Assembly (NCBI GenBank): GCA_030765045.1
Contig: CM060969.1
Span: 49,550,716 to 49,614,715, forward strand
Direction: 5' to 3'
Length of the DNA stretch: 64,000 nt
Source of the DNA: Tenodera sinensis
Lineage: Eukaryota > Arthropoda > Insecta > Mantodea > Mantidae
In this document: positions 1-10,446 of the stretch, piece after piece
Position numbering within the stretch: the first letter of the stretch is position 1
How the letters are laid out: each line of letters starts with the position of its first letter
Translations under genes and position numbers: made by a program
The notes under the pieces: model-generated
What the model was told of the DNA's origin: nothing
Databases searched by the model: none
What the model saw: only the letters and a program-made list of their open reading frames with translations

Positions 1-528
1 ATACGACACAAAGCTTTCCCAGAAAATCATCCACCCCAAATTACTCTTTACATGGAACATTTTTCTAAGCATTTATGATGGTCACTAAATGACTATGGTG
101 ATTTTGTTTAAGTTCCATATTTTACAGATATTTTCATGACAAATGAAATGTTTTGCTTGAATTTTCTTGGAATAGTCTTTGAAGCTCTCCTAATTACTTT
201 TATATAAATGGAAAATCATAAATTTAAGAGAAAAGTCGGTTAAAAACCAAAGTTAATATCTAAGTTTAATGTCTTGCAAGAATGCGATACGAAGGTTTTG
301 AAGAAAATTTTTATTTTTTTGAAAATGGCTCTAACGATTTTGATTGAAATGACATACGTTTGAGATATTTTTATGACAATTGAAATGTTATTTTTAATTC
401 TCTGGCTATAGCCTATGTAGTCCTATTTACTCTGGATGAATTTTTCATAACTGGCAAACCGTAAGATATAGACCAAATCATACTATATAAAAATGTAGAT
501 CATGCTAAAATACACAATTTACATGCAA

Positions 529-560
<32 letters not shown>

Positions 561-780
561 CCGTGCAAAGACATCAGAATTTGAAAGCTTTAAAAGATTT
601 GACTATCACTCAAAGCCTTCTGTGTTTCCATTTTCCCCTTGGACCTACAAGAAGATAAGCAATAAGATAATTTCTGCAAATGTTAATCTCAACTAATACG
701 AAGAAGATAGAGGAATAAGAGTTCGCAAGAATGGTTAGTACAAGAGTAGAGAAAGTCATGTGAGTGCAACACATCCGATT
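1..780 (-). mobile_element. CTTTCTCTAC-family copy, reverse, cut by window edge
   Basis: Non-coding dispersed repeat in reverse orientation. It ends at 720-780 with the family signature GGTTAGTACAAGAGTAGAGA followed by AAGTCATGTGAGTGCAACAC, then runs into a 25-nt T tract at 781-805. The body seems to be two joined pieces. A first fragment ends near 215. At about 231 the sequence restarts at an earlier family position (AAAGTCGGTTAAAAACC), so part of the body is represented twice. The start lies outside the window. The 64-codon frame at 502-696 lies inside this repeat and is not a gene. Confidence 0.85.
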
Positions 781-950
781 TTTTTTTTTTTTTTTTTTTT
801 TTTTTGGGAGCGGTTAACCACTTCCGAGATATTCCTTGTCATTCGCTTGATTTTCAAATGCTTGTAATTTTTTTTAAAGTGAACGGGAATTCAAAGCTAT
901 ACGAAGCAATCAGCTCTCATTGCTTTTCTGCGTCATACCTTGTACAGATA

Positions 951-1110
951 CGTATAGAGAAATAGGTAGAAAACTATTAATACAAAATTAGGTATAGAGA
1001 AATAGGTAGAAAACTATTAATACAAAATTAGGTATAGAGAAATAGGTAGAAAACTATTAATACAAAATTAGGTATAGAGAAATAGGTAGAAAACTATTAA
1101 TACAAAACTA
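951..1110. repeat. 40-bp tandem repeat, 4 copies
   Basis: Four head-to-tail 40-bp units, GGTATAGAGAAATAGGTAGA followed by AAACTATTAATACAAAATTA. They are nearly identical: the first unit starts CGTATAGAGA and the last ends in a single-base variant (AAAACTA). The low divergence points to a recent expansion. The unit has no evident similarity to the neighbouring transposon copies. Confidence 0.95.
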
Positions 1111-1225
1111 GGTATAGCTATATCGATAAACAGTAAACATAAGTAGATACATGAATAAGCCTCTGCAAGATATTTGGTTTAGAAATGGGTAGAGAAGGTC
1201 ATATGAATGTAGATAAAACATGTGA

Positions 1226-2016
1226 GTTTTATTTTCTCTTCTATGTATAGTAAGTAGGGGAAGCATTACATTCCATTAAAAGTTTTGATATCGAAATTTC
1301 ATCGGAAATACATGTTTTGGGGCCCCCTGAATCTAAAAAGGTATGCTTTAGAAAAAGGTGTGTGCGTGTGCGTACGCGCGTGCGTGCATGTGTGTCTGTC
1401 AGTCTATGGACAGCATAACTCAAAAACGATTAAAAACCAAAGTTGGTACATAAGTTTAATGTATTTCAGGGATGCGACATGAAGATTTTGAAGAAAATTG
1501 CTGCACCTTAAACTACCCTTTACATGGAAAAGTTTTGGAAAATTTTGATTTTCTTGAAAATGGCTCAAGTGATTTTGATTAAAATGCCATATGTTTGAGA
1601 TATTTTTATGGAAAATGAATGTATATCTTGAATTTTCTGGCTATAGCCCATGAAGTCCTATTTACTCTGGATGACTTTTGCATAACTGGTAAATCATAAG
1701 AGATAGACCGAATCAAAACATGTAGATTTTGCTAAAACACAATTTATGTCTGAATAAATTTTTTGTAGACATACCTTGTTATTTGTGCAAGTTTTGGAGA
1801 ACTTATACTTCTGTCAAATGGAGCATCGCTATTCATTTTTATATGCTAATCGAGCAAAGAGAACGGAATTTGAAAGTTTAAAGGATTTGTACGTTGTGCG
1901 TGCAAGAAAATAAGCAATAAGATAATTTCTGCAAATGTTTATCTTACGAAGAAGAGTTGGTATAAATGGCTAGTACAAGAGTAGAGAAACTCGTGTGAGT
2001 GCAACACATAAGATAT
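1226..2016 (-). mobile_element. CTTTCTCTAC-family copy, reverse, near full length
   Basis: Starts with the AT-rich terminus (TTTTATTTTCTCTTCTATG), passes the AAATTTCATCGGAAATACAT block and a GT/CG-rich microsatellite near 1360-1395, then the conserved GACAGCATAACTCAAAAACG. It ends near 1980-2016 with GTAGAGAAACTCGTGTGAGT. Non-coding; frames overlapping it on both strands are shadows. Confidence 0.88.
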
Positions 2017-2140
2017 TTTGAGTTATCTCTTTATATGCACGCGCATGCGCACGCCAGCGTACACACATAGAACACTACAAACCTGTGCATCTTCTTCTTT
2101 TTCGGATTGTCCTCGTCTTATGTAGGACTTACACCCCCTA

Positions 2141-2451
2141 GGACTTACAAGCCAGTGCCTAGGGTCACACGCCTGTCAGGGAGCAGAGGAACCTCTGGAC
2201 CGGACAGAGTGAAGACCTGGAAGCGGGAGGTCAGCCAAGCACCAGGTATGAGCGTGAGGAAGAGGATGATATGAAATGCAGGCGAAATCGATGACTGGAA
2301 AGGTGATAATGGAACATTTGGTGGAATGAGTGGCGCGGGAAACCGGAGAACCCGGAGAAAACTCGCCGTAGCACCGCTTCGTCCACCACGAACACCACAT
2401 GCAGGTCCCATGGATCGAACCCGGGCCACCTAGGTGGTAGGCGAGCGCTGA
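2141..2451 (-). mobile_element. tRNA-derived SINE (family 1), 5'-truncated, minus
   Basis: Read on the minus strand this contains a B-box-like GGGTTCGATCC at about 2410-2425. A body rich in GGTTTTCTCCGGG-type sequence follows, then a conserved tail region (accggacagagtgaagacct on the plus strand). It matches 61441-61800 over most of its length and shares the B box and 5' body with 33427-33665. The A-box end is missing: the right edge stops at GCGAGCGCTG. The 94-codon minus frame across it is a shadow. Confidence 0.8.
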
Positions 2452-2459
2452 ATACTACA

Positions 2460-3260
2460 AACCTTTTTATAAAATTATTTTATTCATTTATTTAGTAATA
2501 TATACAGTCATTTATTCAGTCATTTCATCGTGAAATCTCGTGTTTTTGGGTGGAATGAAATAATCCTCTATTACTATTGTGGAGAGAAAGGCTTCAAAAC
2601 ATCTATTATACAGGCTACTATCAGTTGATTCCAAAATTGAAAATTTCAGAACAATTTCGGTTTAGGTTTTATCACGGATATGTCTTGACACTGCCACTCA
2701 ACGGTCGGTCACGTGTACAGATATCTGTTGATGTCACAAGGCTAGTGGTGTGCTGGCCACGTCGCTACACCCTGTGCTGCGTGACGTCAGCACGTTACGT
2801 CCACTTGGACGGCTACGACACGCTCTTCCCCTTCTAGCACGCGTGCTCACGGCACCCACCCTCACAACGCGCGTGATTCACTCCTGCTGCAGCTAAAAAA
2901 GGCGGCTCTAATCGGACTATCCTACATGAATACGCGATTAACAGCCAGTGGTTTTTGTCTGGCACTCCCCGTCCTATCTTTATTAATATCGCACGTCACC
3001 TCATTGTATCGCAAAGCGATCAACGTTTATCCCTGTCTTGTCAACGCTGTATGAGAGTAGCACAGATAAACCTCATGTTGTAATGGTTGCCTATATCTGT
3101 AAACAAATGTGCTCCCTCTCAGTTAATGATGGAGCCAAAATAATGCTCGAGCAGGTTCGTGGATGGATAAAAGCTTGCTAATACCTAGTGTTTAATCAAC
3201 ATACATATCTGGCAGCCTTAAGGGCAGTATTCGGTTCTGAAATTTCACAAAAGTAAACGC
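2460..3260. other. unassigned, locally GC-rich segment
   Basis: No recognised element. The part from about 2690 to 2900 is GC-richer and CpG-rich, with GTGACGTCA and CACGTG-like sites, and holds an 86-codon plus frame at 2577-2837 with no recognisable family. It may be an old LTR or regulatory debris, or unique DNA. I see no splice-flanked coding structure. Confidence 0.4.
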
Positions 3261-3938
3261 AAAAATCTGATGTGTTGCACTCATATGCTTTCTCTCATCT
3301 TGTCATTCTTGCAAGCTCTTATTCCTATATCTTCTTCGTGTTAGTTGAGATTAACATTTGCAGAAATTATCTTATTGCTTATCTTCTTCTAGGTGCAAGG
3401 GGAATATGGAAATACAGTGATAGTCAAATCTTTTAAAGCTTTCAAATTCCGATCTCTTTGCTCGGTTAACATATAACAAATGAATAACGATGCTCCAAAA
3501 CTCACACAAATAACAAGGCATATCTCCGAAATGGTTCATTCTACAGAAAAAAAAAATATTCAGACATAAATTGTGTAGGTATTTTAGCAAGATCTACGTT
3601 TTTTCTATAGTAAGATTTGGTCTATCTCTTACGGTTTAGGAGTTATGCAAAAGTCATCCAGAGTAAATAGGACTACGTGGTTATAACCAGAAAATGCAGG
3701 TTATAGATTTCATTTGTCATAAAAATATCTCAAGCATATGGCATTTTAATTAAAATCGTTAGTCATTTTCAAAAAAATTTTTACGAATTTTTTTTTTCCA
3801 TGTAAAGGGTAGTTTTAGGTTGGAATTATTTTCTTCAAAATCTTCATGTCGCATCCTTGAAAACCATTAATTGGATTTTAACCAAGTTTTCGTTTTTGAG
3901 TTATGCTATCCACAGACTGACACACACACGCACGCACG

Positions 3939-3980
<42 letters not shown>

Positions 3981-4118
3981 CACACAGACCTTTTTCCAAA
4001 AATACTTTTTTTTTTGGATACAGGGGGGCCTCAAAACATATATTTCCGGTGAAATCTCGATATCCAATTTTTGGTCGAATCCAATACTTCCCCTACTTAC
4101 CAGTAGAGAAAGTAAAAA
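3261..4118 (+). mobile_element. CTTTCTCTAC-family copy, forward, full length
   Basis: Complete forward copy of about 858 bp, from AAAAATCTGATGTGTTGCAC to CAGTAGAGAAAGTAAAAA. The internal microsatellite at 3920-3987 is (CA)n with interspersed ACGC units. A diagnostic central block, ATGTAAAGGGTAGTTTTAGG, lies near 3800. The small frames at 3857-4168 and on the opposite strand are translated microsatellite. Confidence 0.9.
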
Positions 4119-4620
4119 CTGCACAAAGACTGAATGAGGGAGAGCATTTTATATTAGCAAAAATATAATATAACATGATTGTGAGAAAATTAAGTTTTAT
4201 AATTTCTCGGGTTATTTTCAAACATTTACGCAGATCAATTTAAACGTCGCGTTTGTGTATTTAAATGGTCAGAAAGCAAAAATGGCAATTAAACCCTGAT
4301 TCTCTAATGTTTGGTAATTTTCAATTCATATTGCTTAAAAAGTATTTCAAAATTTTATTTTCTTGAAAACGACTTAACGGCTAATGACTACAATTCATCT
4401 TGGGAACGTGTTAATAGTAGAAATAGTGGGTAAGAAGCTGTCGAAATTACATTGGGGGCAATGGGGGAATGTGATCAACAATGTAGCTTTGTTAGATTTC
4501 TTACCTTGTTACTGTAACTTCCAGGAATGAAAAGTCCGGTCTTTGTTGCCTTCGTACTTAGTCTGAAACACATAATAAATAGAAAAGGGGAAAATCATAT
4601 GTCATTCAAAATCAATCAGT

Positions 4621-5145
4621 ACAATTTATTTTCTCTCTTTACGTATAGTAAGTAGAGGAATTGTATTCTACCCAAACATTTGACACAGATTTCAAATGGA
4701 AATAGGTACCTATGCTTTGAGTGTCCCTAAATACCAGAAAAAGCACTCAGCAAAAGATCTCTGTGAGTATGTGTGTCTGATTGTCCGAATGGCAATAAAC
4801 AGCATAATTCCGAAACGAAACATTTCGTTAATTATCATACTTTGTATTAAAGCTCAGCGTCTTCCAAGGATGAAACACCAAGATTTATAAACAAGATATG
4901 CTCCAAACATCCTTTACACTGAAAAATGTTACTTAGGTAGTTTTGATTTTGTAAAAATAGCTACAACAGTTTTAAATAACGTACTCGTATTATATGTTTA
5001 AGATATTTTATTGAGAAATTGTATATCCTGAATTTTCTGGGAATAGACTGTTACTTCCTTTTAATTCTAACTGATTTCTGTACAATTGGTAAACCATAAC
5101 AAATAGACAAAATATTATTATAAAAAGTCTGATGTATTGACTCTG
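4621..5145 (-). mobile_element. CTTTCTCTAC-family fragment, reverse, diverged
   Basis: Begins TTTTCTCTCTTTACGTATAGTA and follows the family through the central GTTTTGATTTTGTAAAAATAG block, but lacks the distal third. At 5122-5145 it abuts a short forward-oriented start motif (AAAGTCTGATGTATTGACTC), so two termini of opposite orientation meet here. Confidence 0.75.
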
Positions 5146-5265
5146 AAGCCGAAATTGTAAACGCCATAATTATGGATAGAATACTGCATCACATGGCGGA
5201 ATTAAATAATCAGAAAATGTTAAAATCGTTACATATATAAAGTTACAGGATCTGGGAGATTAGTT

Positions 5266-5780
5266 GTGACTAAAAGTGTCAAAAGGCACGAAAAGGTACA
5301 GACAAGTCATTAGGGGCGAGCTTCAGGTAGTCGAGCGAGACCTGGTAAGACCAGTTTTCCTGCAAATCGCTCAGCGCCGGTGTGAGCCGGAAAACAAGGG
5401 ATGGTCGTTTCTTCGAAACCCTGTTGCTAATTAGGAAGTGAAAGGTACAGAGAGCGTCAACACACAGAGACTTGCCTGCGAGAACCCGGAGAGAAAGGTC
5501 GTTTAGAGTTGCCCTCAAGAATCCGACGGGGCAGTACACGTGCCGCCTATACCGCCGAGCGAGAATCTCAGTTATGGGACTTGTATTCCGGATCCTCAAG
5601 TGTGAGGACACATAGTTAATATTAACATCTTCTGTCTTAGTAGAGACACGGTAACGACTCAACGTATTTAATAACGATCGGCAAATCTCACGCTTTCTTA
5701 TTTTGGTGAGAATAAAAGTGTTTCAACGACGTTCTGGTTTTATTCGCAAACACTCACGCATACCCTGATGTTAAGATCAC
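5266..5780 (+). mobile_element. probable LTR fragment with leader
   Basis: A GC-richer island between AT-rich repeats. It can start TGTGACTAAAAGTG at 5266 and holds a poly(A) signal AATAAA at 5711-5716 followed by AGTGTTTC. The same AATAAAAGTGTTTC string occurs in the large LTR at 15603-20224 (minus strand). A C/A-rich U5-like stretch runs to about 5760. Downstream, an ATG at 5781 opens a short basic frame. The layout fits the end of an LTR plus leader of a retrotransposon. Exact LTR ends and a primer binding site are not resolved. The 127-codon minus frame over it is a shadow. Confidence 0.42.
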
Positions 5781-5864
5781 ATGCCAGAGCAGCCGGAGCA
5801 GAAGACATCAGAAAGCAGCAGTCGGCGTAGGAGAGTGGTAAGGAGGAAGGACGATTCGACATCA
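5781..5864 (+). pseudogene. start of a possible retroelement ORF, truncated by repeat insertion
   Basis: An ATG at 5781 opens about 28 codons of Glu/Gln/Ser- then Arg/Lys-rich sequence (MPEQPEQKTSES, then RRRRVVRRKD). From about 5864 the frame runs into a CTTTCTCTAC-family copy and terminates inside it. Its position just after the LTR-like segment suggests the N-terminus of a retroelement first ORF. This is inference from context; there is no domain long enough to identify. Confidence 0.3.
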
Positions 5865-6534
5865 ACTCACATGACGTTCTCTACTCTTGTACTAACCATT
5901 CTTACAAACTTTTATTCCTATATCTTCTTTCTGTTAGTTATGATAAACATTTGTACAAATTATCTTATTCATTATTTCCTTGTATGTGCAAGGGGAATAT
6001 GGGAATGTGCTAGGCATTGAGCAATTATCAACTCTTTTAACATATAAACAACTGAACAGCGATGTTCCATTTCACGAAAGTTTTAAGCTTTCCGAAACTC
6101 ACACACATAACAAAGAATAGGTATCTCCGAAATGGTTAACCTTACAACCAAATTCATTTCGACATGAATTATGTATTTTAGCAAGATCTACATTTTTTGT
6201 ACAGTATGATTTGGTCTATCTTTAACGGTTTACCAGTTATGCAAAAGTCGTCCTGAGTAAGTACGACTACAGGGGCTATAGTCAGAAAATTCAAGATATA
6301 CATTTCATTTTTCATAAAAATATCTCAAAGATACTACATTTTAATCAAAATCGTTTGAGCCATTTTCAATAAAATCAAAATTTTCGAAAAATTTTCCATG
6401 TAAAGCGTAGTTTACAATGGAGAAATTTTCTTCAAAATCTTCATGTTGCATCCTTAAAAAATATTAAACTTAAGTACCAACTTTGGTTTTTAACCAATTT
6501 TTCGTTTTTGAGTTATGCTGTCCACAGACAGACT

Positions 6535-6615
<81 letters not shown>

Positions 6616-6633
6616 ACACATGGAAGTTTTTCT
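5860..6633 (+). mobile_element. CTTTCTCTAC-family copy, forward, 3' end lost
   Basis: Starts at CTCACATGACGTTCTCTACT and runs to a pure (CA)n tract at about 6536-6620. The sequence after the microsatellite is only TGGAAGTTTTTCTAAAAA before a second copy begins. The terminal block of about 100 bp (GGTGAAATCTCGA... GTAGAGAAAGTAAAAA) is missing. Confidence 0.88.
6536..6620. repeat. (CA)n microsatellite inside CTTTCTCTAC element
   Basis: About 85 bp of nearly uninterrupted CA at the position where every family member carries its simple repeat. Confidence 0.97.
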
Positions 6634-7205
6634 AAAAACCTGATGTGTTGCACTCACATGACTTTCCCTACTCTTGTACTAACCATTCATACAAACTCTT
6701 ATTCCTATATCTTCTTTGTGTTAGTTGAGATAAACATTTGTACAAATTATTTTATTGTTTATTTCCTTGTAGGTGCAAAGGGGAATATGGAAATATTTGT
6801 GATGCCATTATCTTCGCACGCTTAACATATAAAAAAATGAACAACGATGTTCCATTTCGCGAAAGTTTTGTCTTCCGAAACTGACACAAATAACAAAGAA
6901 TATCTCCGAAATGGCTCACTCTACAAACAAATTTATTGGGACATAAATTGTGTATTTTAGGGAGATCTACACTTTTGTACAGCAAACTGTTATCTCTTAC
7001 GGTTTACGAGTTATTCAGAAGTCATCCAGAGTAAACAGGACTACATAGGCTATAGCCAGAAAATTAAAAATATACATTTCATTTTTCATACAAATATCTT
7101 AAACCTATTAAATTTTAATCAAAATCGGTAGAGTCATTTTGAAGAAAATGAAAATTTTCAAGAAAATAAAAATTATGCATGTAAAGGGAAGTTTAGGGTG
7201 GTGAC
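6634..7205 (+). mobile_element. CTTTCTCTAC-family copy, forward, tandem with previous copy
   Basis: Restarts with CCTGATGTGTTGCACTCACA directly after the previous copy's microsatellite flank. It runs through the AATATCTCCGAAATGG and ATGTAAAGGGAAGTTTAGGG blocks and stops before the microsatellite. With 5860-6633 it forms a head-to-tail pair lacking one junction end each. Confidence 0.85.
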
Positions 7206-7244
7206 TTTGCATAGGTATATATGAGATCCTCATGAGCAGAAGAA

Positions 7245-7955
7245 GACGTATGAGTGTATTACACCAGAGTTTAATTACTTTCTCTACTACATATAGTAAG
7301 TAGGGGAATTTTGTATTCCATCAAAGAATTCAACGACGAAAATTTACGGGGGATATGTTTGGAGGCCTCTTTAATCAAAAAAGGTATTTTAGTAAATAAT
7401 CCACGCATATGTGTAGGTATGTGTAGATATTCTGTGAACAGCATAACTCAAACACGTCGGTTAAAAAAACCAAACTTGGTATTTAAGTTGAACATTTTCC
7501 AAGAATGAGACACTAGGTTTTCAAGAAAATTCTTCACTCTAACCTATCCTTTACATGGAAAATTTTTCGAACATTTTGATTCTTCAATTTTGATCAAAAT
7601 ACTGTATATTTAGCATACTTTCAACAGAGATTATATGTGTCTACTAATCTATAACTTGAATTTTCTGGGAATAGCCTCTGAAGTCCTTTTCATTTTGAAT
7701 AACTTTTACATAACTAGTAAACCGCAAGATACAGATAAAATCTTGCACCACAAAAATAATACATCTCGTTAAGCACACAATTTATGTCAAATCCTACATT
7801 TTTTGTAGACTTGAGAATTTCCACATTGCTGGTTTGCATTTTTAAATACTTATACTTTTTTGAAAAGGTAACTCTACAAATTTTTATCTCGATTAACATG
7901 AAATAGATAGAAGAATAAGCATTTGTAAGAATAGTTTGTTCAAGAGTGAGTCGCA
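7245..7955 (-). mobile_element. CTTTCTCTAC-family copy, reverse, diverged, with extra terminus
   Basis: A reverse copy starting TAATTACTTTCTCTACTAC at 7271 and ending near CAAGAGTGAGTCGCATTACC. Just before it, at 7245-7268, lies a fragment resembling the opposite terminus (GTATGAGTGTATTACACCAG). Its microsatellite position is almost repeat-free. It belongs to an older subfamily also seen at 10447 and 22145. Confidence 0.75.
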
Positions 7956-8248
7956 TTACCGTTTGTTGCTGAAGGAATAATTAAAGCAACAGTAGTGCAA
8001 AATAAATAATATCAATCCTTAAGTGGGTACTTATCCCGTCTTGACTGCACAAAAACATATATTATACATTTCCATTAATTGAAGCTATTTATCTCCACGT
8101 GATGTCATCCAATTTTCAAGCATTTTTTGGGTCAGGGTGACTTGGATGTAGAACTGCTTCCCAATGTTTATGATTGGGCACCAATGAACACATACCTTCA
8201 ATTGTCTTTAAGTTTCCTGCTGTTAATTTGCCTGGGATGGGTCTTGAA

Positions 8249-8984
8249 CTATACTTCAGAAAGTTCGCTCGGTACTTTTTCGATACTTCGGTGGTGATTC
8301 TGTAATTTGTATTTTATTTTAAAATCACAAAATATTATTGCCGCTAGTAAAACATTCTAAAGTGGTCGCAATGACCACGTAAACAGTAGAGACGAAAACA
8401 GAGACACGGTCAGGAAGACTTCTTTCAGTTCCTGCTTATCCAGTGCAAAGTGCAAGCTCTAACATCTAATTACACCACTGCAAGTCAAGCAACAATTTAA
8501 TTACATGTAGAATTGAATTTTCTAGGAAGTACTTCTTGTTTGGAGATAACTAGAAATGTCAACGCAGGTAAAGAGACAACTTCTTCCTGCATCCAAAAAT
8601 AAGGTAAAACGGATACCTAAGTAGAGATAGTCGCGTGTAATACTGGCATACTCGTAAAAATCGATCAGTTATCAAACCTTTCTTTATTTTATTTTAGATG
8701 CTACCTGATGCAAAACCCGAAAAATTGCCATGAATGTGGTGATTTGTCACCTCATCTTTCTAGTGCACTGGATTACTGGAAAACAAATTATTCAAAATTT
8801 CCAAAAGTAAAAAGATTAGTCATTAAGTATTTGTGTATTCCACTGCAACAGCTTTGTCTGAAAGACTATTTAGCACAGCAGGGCAGAAAAAGGAGACTTG
8901 AACCCTATTATTCTTGAACAAAAACTTCTAAAAGTGAACTGTTTCAAACACGCATTTTCCTTTTAAATGTCTAATGTAGAGTTT
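8249..8984 (+). mobile_element. hAT-derived element copy A, left part
   Basis: Colinear with the inverted sequence at 34535-35767 (copy B), apart from insertions. The homology starts at ATACTTCAGAAA in both. Shared landmarks are GTACTTTTTCGAT, TAGAATTGAATTTTCTAGGAA-like sequence, a putative splice donor CGCAG|GTAAA at about 8571 and an acceptor TTTATTTTAG near 8697. The last part is a broken transposase C-terminus. The element is interrupted at 8985 by a CTTTCTCTAC insertion and resumes at 9821. Confidence 0.8.
8698..8940 (+). pseudogene. hAT transposase C-terminal dimerisation region, frameshifted
   Basis: The conceptual peptide from 8708 includes WKTNYSKFPKVKRLVIKYLC then IP, matching the conserved hAT dimerisation pattern (W-K ... 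P-x-L/V ... A/I-x-x-Y-L-x-I-P). It continues GRKRRLEP. A shift to the next frame then gives LLFLNKNF, the canonical hAT end. The residues around the usual S-E-R-x-F motif are degraded, and the RNase H-like catalytic core and BED zinc finger are absent. A putative intron (about 8571-8697) precedes this exon. A dead remnant inside an internally deleted hAT element; copy B at 34955-35305 supports the reading. Confidence 0.8.
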
Positions 8985-9826
8985 AAAAATCTGAAGTGTT
9001 GCACTCACATGACTTTCTCTACTCTTGTACTAACCATTCTTACAAACTCTTATTCCTATATCTTCTTCGTGTTAGTTGAGATAAACATTTGTACAAATTA
9101 TCTTATTGCTTATTTCCTAGTAGGTGCAAAGGGAATGTTAGAATATAGTACGCTTTGTGCGATAGTCAAACGTTTGAGATTCTGTTGTCTTTGCACACTT
9201 AACATAAAAAAAATGAACAACGATGATCCATTTCACGAAAGTTGTAAGTTTTCCGAAACCCACACGCATAACAAGGAATATCTCCGAAATGGTTCACCCT
9301 ACAAGAAAATTTATTGAGACATAAATTATGTATTTTTGCAACATCTACATTTTTTGTACAGTATAATTTGCTCTATCTCTAACAGTGTACCAGTTATGCA
9401 AAAGTCGTCCAGAGTAAATACGACAACAGGGGCTATAGCCAGAAAATTAAAGATATACATTTTATTTGTCATCAAAATATCTCAAACATATGACATTTTA
9501 ATCAAAATCGTTGAGCCATTTTCAAGAAAATAAAATTTTTCGAAAAATTTTCCATGTAAAGGGTAGTTTAGGGTGGGGATATTTTCTTCAATATCTTCGT
9601 GTCACATCCTTGAAAGACATTAAACTTAAATACCAACTTTGGTTTTTAACCGACTTTTCGTTTTTGAGTTATGCTGTCCACAGACTGACACACAGACACA
9701 CACGGACCCTTTTATGGATTCAGGGGGTCTTAAAACATATATTTCCGGTGAAATCTCGACATGAAATTTTTGGGTGGAATACAATACTTGCCCTACTTAC
9801 CAGTAGAGAAAGTAAAAAGTAAAAAT
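8985..9826 (+). mobile_element. CTTTCTCTAC-family copy, forward, full length with candidate TSD
   Basis: Complete copy from CTGAAGTGTTGCACTCACAT to GTAGAGAAAGTAAAAAGT, with only a short CA-type microsatellite near 9685-9705. It interrupts hAT copy A. Copy B (34724-34743, inverted) retains the uninterrupted sequence GTTTAAAAATAAGTGCAC. AAAAAT occurs on both sides of the insertion (8985-8990 and 9821-9826) and once in the empty site, so AAAAAT or part of it is the likely target duplication. The 116- and 103-codon frames here are repeat shadows. Confidence 0.88.
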
Positions 9827-10011
9827 AATTACACTTAAATTTTGTCGCATTAAATACGTGTGTATAATTAATTAATTAATTTCATTGGCATTGCATATTC
9901 CCCAGCATTCTATTTTGTGTTGAAACTAGATGTAGAAATGAGGGTATCGAGTATCGAATTATTGGATATCGTGGAAAATGTCATGCATCGGTATCGAGTA
10001 TCGAGAAAATT
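9821..10011 (+). mobile_element. hAT-derived element copy A, right part
   Basis: Resumes homology with copy B: ACACTTAAATTTTGTCGCAT, then TTAATTTCATTGGCATTGCA. It ends with clustered GTATCGAGTATCGA motifs and TATCGAGAAAA near 10010. Repeated TATCGA/GATACT words near both ends are typical of hAT subterminal regions. Confidence 0.72.
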
Positions 10012-10446
10012 CATGTCGACCATTCCTATATATAACACAAGAAGTACCTGAATTCTGCTCAACCATGCTTTTCCACTAAATTTCCTTTCTCCTTAAAGAC
10101 TCTAAGCTCTAGCTTCTAATGCTATGTTGCAAGATAATTTCTACGAAAACCAATATATTCTGTGTTCACTTCCAAACTCCTATAGACGTTTCCAGGAAAT
10201 CCACTGTGACATTCCAAAAACTTCACGCTAGACAACAACAGCTAATTTGACAAGCCCATTTAAAGTCCTTAGGCTTGCCTACTTTCCCGAGTTAATTCTA
10301 CGAATTAGGCTGAAGAATCCGGTCACTGTAACCCCATAATGTTCTTCAACTCGTAGCAAAAACTCAATTCTTATGTACTCTCAAACTTATAAGTCGCAAC
10401 TTTATACAGTCAGTGCGTATGAAATTAATAGTCCGATTCTATTTGT
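10012..10446. other. no recognisable feature
   Basis: AT-rich sequence between the hAT remnant and the next repeat copy. No open frame, hairpin or repeat that I can support. Confidence 0.5.

Noticed and set aside
5279..5662. 127-residue minus-strand protein
   Set aside because: Lies antisense across the LTR-like GC-rich segment, has no recognised domain, and is explained by the low stop-codon density there.
8967..9317. A conserved 35- to 45-residue hydrophobic frame (THMTFSTLVLTILTNSYSYI...) seen in several forward repeat copies (5860, 6634, 8985, 26984, 42331)
   Set aside because: It is the same repeat read in the same frame. Starts lie outside or at the edge of the element, downstream residues and stops differ between copies, and several copies carry breaks. 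There is no evidence of selection on a peptide.
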